NCBI GenBank assembly: GCA_902799345.1
Contig: CADBZW010000001.1
Location: forward strand, 62,001 to 126,000
DNA length: 64,000 bases
Direction of reading: 5' to 3'
DNA from: an uncultured Bacteroidia bacterium
GTDB taxonomy: Bacteria > Bacteroidota > Bacteroidia > Bacteroidales > F082
Under the pieces are notes generated by a model. That model was not told where the DNA came from and ran no database searches. It saw nothing but the letters and a program-made list of their open reading frames with translations. Shown here piece after piece: positions 58,981-64,000 of this stretch. Position numbers and translations under genes: made by a program. The stretch's first letter is position 1, and every line of letters starts with the position of its first letter.

Positions 58981-59018
58981 CGGCAAATTATTTTGTAGCA
59001 ACAAATACCTTAATTATT

Positions 59019-61322
59019 ATGATAGCAAGAGAATTACTCAACCCGAAAAGCATCGTAGTGTGCGGTGCCTCGTCAGACATTCACAAACCCGGTGGAAAAG
59101 CTTTGAAAAACCTTTTGGAAAGCCCGTTCCAAGGCCCTGTTTATGCTGTGAACCCCAAAGAGACAGAAGTGCAAGGCGTGAAGTGCTATGCCAAAGTCGA
59201 TGACCTGCCTCAGGTGGAATGTGCCATCATCTGCATTGCCGCCAAGTTCTGCGCCCAGACCGTAGACGTGCTGGCCAAAGAGAAAGGCTGCAAAGGCTTT
59301 ATCATCATCAGCGCTGGATTCTCGGAGGAGAATGCCGAAGGCGCTGCCATCGAGAAGCATATTGTCGATACCATCAACAGCGTTGGCGGCAGCTTGATTG
59401 GCCCCAACTGCACGGGCTTCCTCAACGTGAACTACGCCGGCTGCTTCGACGCACCCATCCCGACCCTCGACCCCAAGGGCGTCGACTTCATCACGGGTTC
59501 AGGTGCAACGGCCGTGTTTATCAAGGAATACGGCATCAGCAACGGCTTGAAATTCAACAGCGTGTGGGCGGTGGGTAACAGCGCTCAACTCGGCATCGAA
59601 GACGTGCTGGAATACCTGGACGAGACCTTCGACCCGGTGAAGTCGAGCCATGTCATCATGCTTTACATGGAAAAGATCGGCGACCCGCAACGTTTGTTGA
59701 AACACTCGAGGAGCCTCATCAACAAGGGTTGCCATATCGCAGCCATCAAGTCTGGTGGCTCTGCTGCAGGTAGCCGTGCGGCCTCGTCGCATACGGGCGC
59801 TTTGGCTACTAACGATGCCGCCGTGGATGCCTTGTTCCGCAAGGCGGGCATTGTGCGTTGCCAAAACCGTCAGGAGCTGACCACCGTTTGTGCTGTTTTC
59901 ATGCATCCTGAAATCAAAGGCAATCGCTGTGCCGTGGTGACCCACGCTGGCGGCCCCGCCGTGATGCTCACCGACGTGCTCTCCAATGGTGGCATGGAGG
60001 TGCCTTCGCTTAAGGAACATCCTGCCAGCAAAGCCCTTTTGGAGAAACTCTACCCCGGATCTTCGGTGGGCAACCCCATCGACTTCCTCGCCACCGGTAC
60101 CGCCGAACAATTAGGTTACATCCTGGATGCGGTGGAGAACGACTACACCAACATCGATTTCTCGGTCGTCATCTTTGGATCGCCTGGACTCTTCTCGAAC
60201 AAGGAGGTCTATGACCTGTTGGACGAGAAGATGAAGACCTGCAAGAAGCCCATCTTCCCCGTGCTGCCGAGTATCATTAACGTGAAGGACGAAATTAACG
60301 ACTTCATCGCCAAGGGCCATATCAACTTCCCCGAGGAATGCGTGCTTGGCAATGCCATCTGCAAAGTGTATAATACACCCAAGCCCAAGATGGGCAACAT
60401 TGAGAATCTGCCTATAGATAAGATTATTGTGTCACCCGTCAACGAGCCTGACAAGGCTGAGGTGGCCGAAGTTGCCGAGTCCATACGCGAGTTAGGCATG
60501 CTCACCCCGATTACCGTCAGCCCTGTGGAAGGAGGCTATCGCCTCGTGAAAGGTGCCAAGCGTTTGCGTGCTGCCAGCATGGTCGGCATGACAGAGATTG
60601 CAGCCTATGTTCAGGAAGGTGCAGTGGCGGCCGACATTCCCGACATCGATGTCGCACGCATCCGCAGAACCATTGACCGTTGCAAGGACGGTTACCTTGA
60701 AATGGCTGATTACAATGAGTTGCTCGATGCCGCCGGCATCAGTCGCAAGAAGAGTGTGGAAGTGAGCAAGAAAGAGGATGCCTTGGCCTTTGCCACTGAG
60801 GTGGGCTGCTCGAAAGACGTGCCGTTGGTGATGAAGGTCGTCGGTCCGCTGCACAAGAGCGATGTGGGTGGTGTCACCCTCGGCGTGAAGGACATCGAAA
60901 CGGTAAGCAAGGAGTTTGACCGCCTTATGGCCATCAAGGACACCTACGCCGTGGAGATGTATCCTATGCTTGAAGGCACGGAAGTCTACATCGGTGCCAT
61001 GCGCGACCCGAAGTTTGGCCATCAGGTCTTCTTCGGATTGGGCGGTATCTTCATCGAGGTTCTGAAGGATGTGGAGAATGTGCTGGTGCCCGTCAGCAAG
61101 GAAGAGGTGCTCGAGAAGCTGAAACACCTGAAGGGCTATAAGATTCTGGAAGGTGTGCGTGGTCAGGCTGGTGTCAATCTTGACCTCTACGCCGATCAGG
61201 TGGTCCGCGTGAGCGCCTTGGTGCAAGCCGCGCCTGAAATCGCCGAGATGGATTTGAACCCGCTGCTCGGCAACCCGCGTTATGTGACCGCCGTGGATGC
61301 ACGTATTCGTATTGAAAAATGA
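59019..61322 (+). CDS. ADP-forming acyl-CoA/acetyl-CoA synthetase (alpha-beta fusion) with inserted ParB-like domain
   Basis: The CoA-binding domain (NPKSIVVCGASSDIHKPGGKAL, VNPKETEVQG, IGPNCTGFLN) is followed by the succinyl-CoA-ligase-like domains with H258 in RAASSHTGALA, the phosphorylated histidine position, and NPIDFLATG. The C-terminal ATP-grasp part has MKVVGPLHKSDVGGVTLGV and EMDLNPLLG. It would interconvert acyl-CoA, ADP and phosphate with acid, CoA and ATP, a fermentative ATP-yielding step. Between the ligase part and ATP-grasp, residues 464-534 are an extra segment with ParB N-domain features, which I do not recall in this enzyme family. ATG 59019 follows the promoter; an upstream extension overlaps the Nudix gene. 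Confidence 0.9.
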   Translation: MIARELLNPKSIVVCGASSDIHKPGGKALKNLLESPFQGPVYAVNPKETEVQGVKCYAKVDDLPQVECAIICIAAKFCAQTVDVLAKEKGCKGFIIISAGFSEENAEGAAIEKHIVDTINSVGGSLIGPNCTGFLNVNYAGCFDAPIPTLDPKGVDFITGSGATAVFIKEYGISNGLKFNSVWAVGNSAQLGIEDVLEYLDETFDPVKSSHVIMLYMEKIGDPQRLLKHSRSLINKGCHIAAIKSGGSAAGSRAASSHTGALATNDAAVDALFRKAGIVRCQNRQELTTVCAVFMHPEIKGNRCAVVTHAGGPAVMLTDVLSNGGMEVPSLKEHPASKALLEKLYPGSSVGNPIDFLATGTAEQLGYILDAVENDYTNIDFSVVIFGSPGLFSNKEVYDLLDEKMKTCKKPIFPVLPSIINVKDEINDFIAKGHINFPEECVLGNAICKVYNTPKPKMGNIENLPIDKIIVSPVNEPDKAEVAEVAESIRELGMLTPITVSPVEGGYRLVKGAKRLRAASMVGMTEIAAYVQEGAVAADIPDIDVARIRRTIDRCKDGYLEMADYNELLDAAGISRKKSVEVSKKEDALAFATEVGCSKDVPLVMKVVGPLHKSDVGGVTLGVKDIETVSKEFDRLMAIKDTYAVEMYPMLEGTEVYIGAMRDPKFGHQVFFGLGGIFIEVLKDVENVLVPVSKEEVLEKLKHLKGYKILEGVRGQAGVNLDLYADQVVRVSALVQAAPEIAEMDLNPLLGNPRYVTAVDARIRIEK
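60408..60620 (+). other. ParB/Srx-like domain embedded in the acyl-CoA synthetase
   Basis: Residues 464-534 read LPIDKIIVSP, EVAEVAESIRELGMLTPITVSP, GGYRLVKGAKRLRAASMVGM and TEIAAYV. This follows the ParB N-terminal order: LxxDxIxxxP, two-helix ESIRExGxxxPIxV, GGY-LxxGxRRLRAA and LTEIPAxV. In ParB the GERRxRA box binds CTP; here it is GAKRLRAA (512-519), with the Glu replaced by Ala. The domain sits between the phosphohistidine half and the ATP-grasp half, where it could sense a nucleotide or move with the swinging loop. The assignment rests on motif order only. Confidence 0.7.
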
Positions 61323-61332
61323 ATTGTGGTGA

Positions 61333-61362
61333 TGTAGAGACGCAAAATTTTGCGTCTCTACA
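61333..61362 (+). repeat. perfect 30-bp palindrome
   Basis: Arms 61333-61347 (TGTAGAGACGCAAAA) and 61348-61362 are exactly complementary, with no spacer. It begins 10 bp after the CoA-synthetase stop and ends 17 bp before the next start. The core GTAGAGACGC wording is found in interspersed palindromes of Bacteroidota and other phyla. It may work as a terminator-like hairpin without a T-run. Confidence 0.9.
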
Positions 61363-61379
61363 ACCAAACCATTAAGATT

Positions 61380-61682
61380 ATGTTTCATATAGCAGATAAA
61401 GGCCTATATTATCTTGTGTACGGCGCCTTGGTCGCCCTCACCTTTGTGATCGACAACGTGTTGCTGAAGAAGACTGACAAGACCTCGCGCGTCATCGGAT
61501 ACGTGCTGAGCATCATCGTCGATTTGGGTATCTTCGGCTACGGCATCTATCTCTATCTCACCAAGGGCGAAGACCAGACGGGCTTTGTGCTCGGTGGCAT
61601 TCTCTGCGGCATCTGTCTGCTGTGCCTTTTGGGACGCTATTGGCAGAACAAGGAACAGGACAAAAGGCGTAGCCACGAATGA
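61380..61682 (+). CDS. small membrane protein, unrecognised
   Basis: A 100-residue protein with three hydrophobic segments (YYLVYGALVALTFVI, VIGYVLSIIVDLGIFGYGIYLYL, GFVLGGILCGICLLCLLG), a lysine-rich loop KKTDKTSR and a charged C-terminus KEQDKRRSHE. I recognise no family. It follows the palindrome and overlaps the CotH-like gene by 4 bp, so the two are probably translated together; a membrane helper for the secreted protein is possible but unsupported. ATG 61380 is used because an upstream start would lie inside the palindrome. Confidence 0.65.
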   Translation: MFHIADKGLYYLVYGALVALTFVIDNVLLKKTDKTSRVIGYVLSIIVDLGIFGYGIYLYLTKGEDQTGFVLGGILCGICLLCLLGRYWQNKEQDKRRSHE

Positions 61683-63493
61683 AACGTTGGGCACTAATAG
61701 GATTCGTACTGATGCTATCGCAATGGATGCGGGCACAGACCGTAACGTTTTCCGCTACCGGAGGATTCTATGATGCGTCGTTTGAGTTGGCTTTGCAGTG
61801 CAACGCAGCCTATCAAATCCGTTATACCATCAATGGCAACACTCCAACCGGAGCCTCGGCATTGTACGAGGCTCCTTTGTGGTTGGATGAGGATTTGTAT
61901 TCAAAATCAAACATCTACACCATTCAAACCGCTTGTGACGAGTTGTTTTTTGCCCCAGAATCCGTGCAGCACTGCATCACCCTTAGGGCTGCGGCATTCG
62001 ATGAGGCAGGAAATCGTGTTGGCCCTGTCGCCACCCAGAGCTATTTCATCCGCTCCTTGGGTTGCGACACCCATGGCTTGCCCGTGATGGCTATCAGTGC
62101 CGACTCTTTGGTTTTGTTTGACTATGATACTGGCATCCTTGTTCCAGGCAGGTATTTCGACCCCGCCGAAGCCTATTGGACGGGGAATTTCTACCAGAGC
62201 GGCAGGGAATGGGAACGGCTTGTCAACGTGGAGTTTTATGAACCGAATGACAACAGTGGCATCAACCAACAGGCAGGATTGCGTACGCATGGTGGGACAA
62301 GTCGCCGCCAGACGCAGAAAGGCATGAAGATTTATGCTCGTGAAGAGTACGGAAAGAAGCGTTTCAAACATAAGTTCTTTGAGTCCATTCCCAATGAAAG
62401 TTTCAAGCATCTGGTAATGAAGCCGTTCAGCTACCAATGGTTCAATTTTGGGATACAGGACGACATCTGCAACCGCATGGCGGCCCATCTTGACGTGGAG
62501 TCCGTCGCCTCACGTCCCATGGTGCTCTTTTTGAATGGCGAGTATTGGGGCATTTATTACCTCAAGGAAAAGCCTGACGCTCATTATTTGGAGGACCATT
62601 TTGGAGATGAAGATACTGACTATAATGTCGTAAGCAATTGGTATGGCTATATGGTAGATGGCGACACGACGGGCTTCGTCGAGATGATGCATTGGGTGAA
62701 GAACTGCGACCTCACACAACAAGAACAATATGCCCAAATTGGCGAAATGATTGACATCAACAGTTTTATCGATTACTATTGTTTGGAGTTGTTCATCGCC
62801 AACAAAGACTGGCCAGCCAATAATATGCGCTGTTATCAGCTGGACGATGGGATATGGCGCTGGATCTTCTTCGATGGCGATGATGCGCTTAAGGAGATGA
62901 GCTTTGACGTGTTGGATAATGCCACTTCAACGGTCAATTTGGGTTGGCCAACCGATTCAAGGTCAACGCTGCTCTTTAGGAAACTACTTGAAAATAAAGA
63001 ATTTAAGAATCGATTCCTTATACGCTTTACTGAACTCTTAACCTCGCAGTTCACCTATGCGGTGACAAAGGCTTACTTTGATGATGCCGCAGCTTTGGTT
63101 AGGGGTGAGGTGCCCGCCCAATGTGATCGTTTTGGCTTACCCTTGAACATGGGACAATGGGAATATGATATTACTACCATCGACAGGTTTTTGAAGAAGA
63201 GAGTGGCGAATATGTTTGACCGTCTTTATGCTTTCTTTTCGGATGACGACAATAACCTAAACATCAGTAGGTTATATCCAAATCCTGTCAGCGATGAACT
63301 CCATCTTGTCCTTTGGAGCGATAGCTTTGCAGTGAGAGATGTAGAACTGTTTGATCTTTTGGGAAGGAAGGTTTATTCCCAAAGGCAGGTTTTGATGGAA
63401 GGTGAGAATTTTCTGGACATATCATGCCCATACACATCGGGCATGTACCTCCTTAAAGTTGGAAACAGAATGTATAAAATTGTTATTCAATAG
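61679..63493 (+). CDS. secreted CotH-kinase-family protein with type IX sorting domain
   Basis: Signal peptide to about MRAQ; residues 20-125 resemble a chitobiase/beta-hexosaminidase-type C-terminal domain (YQIRYTINGNTPTGASALYEAPL). The CotH domain spans about 145-510: LVNVEFYEP, GLRTHGGTSRRQTQKGMKIYAREEYG, FLNGEYWGIYYLKEKPD, CLELFIANKDWPANNMRCYQ and WRWIFFDGDDAL, where the D..D residues fit the atypical kinase metal site of CotH. The last 75 residues (ISRLYPNPVSDELHLVL, ELFDLLGRKVYSQ, SGMYLLKVG, MYKIVIQ) are a type A T9SS sorting domain. The protein is thus probably exported to the cell surface and phosphorylates surface proteins or acts structurally. Confidence 0.92.
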   Translation: MKRWALIGFVLMLSQWMRAQTVTFSATGGFYDASFELALQCNAAYQIRYTINGNTPTGASALYEAPLWLDEDLYSKSNIYTIQTACDELFFAPESVQHCITLRAAAFDEAGNRVGPVATQSYFIRSLGCDTHGLPVMAISADSLVLFDYDTGILVPGRYFDPAEAYWTGNFYQSGREWERLVNVEFYEPNDNSGINQQAGLRTHGGTSRRQTQKGMKIYAREEYGKKRFKHKFFESIPNESFKHLVMKPFSYQWFNFGIQDDICNRMAAHLDVESVASRPMVLFLNGEYWGIYYLKEKPDAHYLEDHFGDEDTDYNVVSNWYGYMVDGDTTGFVEMMHWVKNCDLTQQEQYAQIGEMIDINSFIDYYCLELFIANKDWPANNMRCYQLDDGIWRWIFFDGDDALKEMSFDVLDNATSTVNLGWPTDSRSTLLFRKLLENKEFKNRFLIRFTELLTSQFTYAVTKAYFDDAAALVRGEVPAQCDRFGLPLNMGQWEYDITTIDRFLKKRVANMFDRLYAFFSDDDNNLNISRLYPNPVSDELHLVLWSDSFAVRDVELFDLLGRKVYSQRQVLMEGENFLDISCPYTSGMYLLKVGNRMYKIVIQ

Positions 63494-63501
63494 GTCATAA
63501 T

Positions 63502-64000
63502 ATGAAAAAAGTTGATTTTCTTACTATCGCCATCGTGGTAGTTGTCATTTGTGGCTTCGCTTTCATTCCTGGCGCGTGGGATTGGTTCAACATGACCACC
63601 AAGAACCATGGCTTGCTGATGAGTTTCTTCAAGTTCGCCATACTCGGCACCTTTGGCGAGATGCTGGCCATGCGCATCCGCGAGGGCGTGTACATCAAGA
63701 AAGGCTTTGGCCTTGTGCCTAAGATGCTGGTTTGGGGCGTGCTGGGTGTGGTCATCGCCTCTGCCATGACCATCTTTAAGACGGGCACGGTGAAGTTGCT
63801 CGATGGCGGTTTCCATCTCAATGGCAAAGCTGCCGAATGGTTTGCAGGTGACCTCAACTGGGGCAAGGCTTTCGTCGCGCTCTGCGTTAGTGTGCTGATG
63901 AACACGCTGTTTGCACCCGTTTTCATGACTTTCCACAAAATCACCGACATTCACATTGCGGAAACGGGAGGCACGCTGAAGGGATTCTTCAGCAGCCCGT
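63502..64000 (+). CDS. polytopic membrane protein, unrecognised (3' end outside window)
   Basis: An ATG at 63502 opens a frame that stays open to the end of the window, at least 166 codons. The sequence begins KKVDFLTIAIVVVVICGFAFIPGAWDWF and contains LLMSFFKFAILGTFGEMLAMRIREG, KGFGLVPKMLVWGVLGVVIASAMTIF and ALCVSVLMNTLFAPVFMTFHKITDIHI, so four or more membrane helices. I recall similar proteins of unknown function in Bacteroidota and Firmicutes but no named family. It follows the CotH-like gene by 8 bp, so it may be in the same unit. Confidence 0.75.
   Translation, partial: MKKVDFLTIAIVVVVICGFAFIPGAWDWFNMTTKNHGLLMSFFKFAILGTFGEMLAMRIREGVYIKKGFGLVPKMLVWGVLGVVIASAMTIFKTGTVKLLDGGFHLNGKAAEWFAGDLNWGKAFVALCVSVLMNTLFAPVFMTFHKITDIHIAETGGTLKGFFSSP

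Noticed and set aside
58917-59018. N-terminal extension of the acyl-CoA synthetase by 34 residues.
   Set aside because: It overlaps the Nudix gene and the TATATTTG promoter element; the CoA-binding domain starts normally at 59019.

Overview
The window looks like a chromosome segment from a Bacteroidales bacterium (phylum Bacteroidota); the genus cannot be read from the sequence. Pointers are the repeated promoter element TAnnTTTG, few Shine-Dalgarno sequences, a type IX secretion C-terminal sorting domain, a lipoprotein M3 peptidase, a fused GT3/GT35 glycogen enzyme and 7-bp-phased AT/CT-rich repeats typical of the group. I see no rRNA, tRNA, CRISPR array, transposase or transcription regulator. 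No gene-free stretch exceeds about 205 bases.

Positions 1-40961 (+ strand) are one large surface-polysaccharide locus. It opens with the end of a PLP aminotransferase and an initiating sugar-1-phosphate transferase. An ABC exporter follows, whose permease (wzm, 1570) and ATPase (wzt, 8981) are separated by an AT-rich block (GT8, epimerase, acetyltransferase, GT11, aminotransferase, acyltransferase, GT2). Next comes a long run of glycosyltransferases (GT2, GT4, GT8, GT14, GNT-I-like). Within it lie a 3-amino-3,6-dideoxyhexose module (two ketoisomerases, N-acetyltransferase, aminotransferase; 15306-18049), a gtrA/gtrB/GT-C-like trio (19032-22071), two TupA-like ATP-grasp enzymes, a CapA-like protein and a UDP-GlcNAc 4-epimerase. 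The distal part holds a GT-C-like polytopic protein, a FemAB-like transferase, a DUF354 protein, a deacetylase-like protein, then wza, a wzc tyrosine kinase with a repetitive Tyr-Gly tail, and a CpsB-type phosphatase. A strong bidirectional hairpin at 40986-41020 ends the locus. Genes often overlap by 4 bp, so much of it is probably co-transcribed; internal promoter candidates lie before 1570, 32442 and 36823. The genes would make nucleotide sugars, build one or more lipid-linked glycans, modify them with acyl and perhaps amino-acid groups, and export them. rml genes, a Wzx flippase and a clear Wzy polymerase are not in the window.

Positions 41040-47895 (- strand) encode two tandem patatin-phospholipase/outer-membrane-barrel paralogues and an M3 metallopeptidase lipoprotein. 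A divergent promoter region separates them from a glycogen operon (48020-56866): debranching enzyme, GT4 synthase-like protein, GH57 alpha-glucan enzyme and a 1408-residue glycogen synthase/phosphorylase fusion.

Positions 56956-64000 hold short units: NfeD plus SPFH/stomatin, a Nudix hydrolase, an ADP-forming acyl-CoA synthetase carrying an unexpected ParB-like domain, a small membrane protein with a CotH-kinase/T9SS protein, and the start of an unrecognised membrane protein.

The observations most worth follow-up are the ParB-like insertion in the CoA synthetase, the heptanucleotide repeat inside the 3-aminotransferase gene, the remnant of a deleted aminotransferase-acyltransferase cassette before a duplicated GT2 gene, the duplicated ketoisomerases with different active-site histidines, and the expandable Tyr-Gly tail of Wzc.
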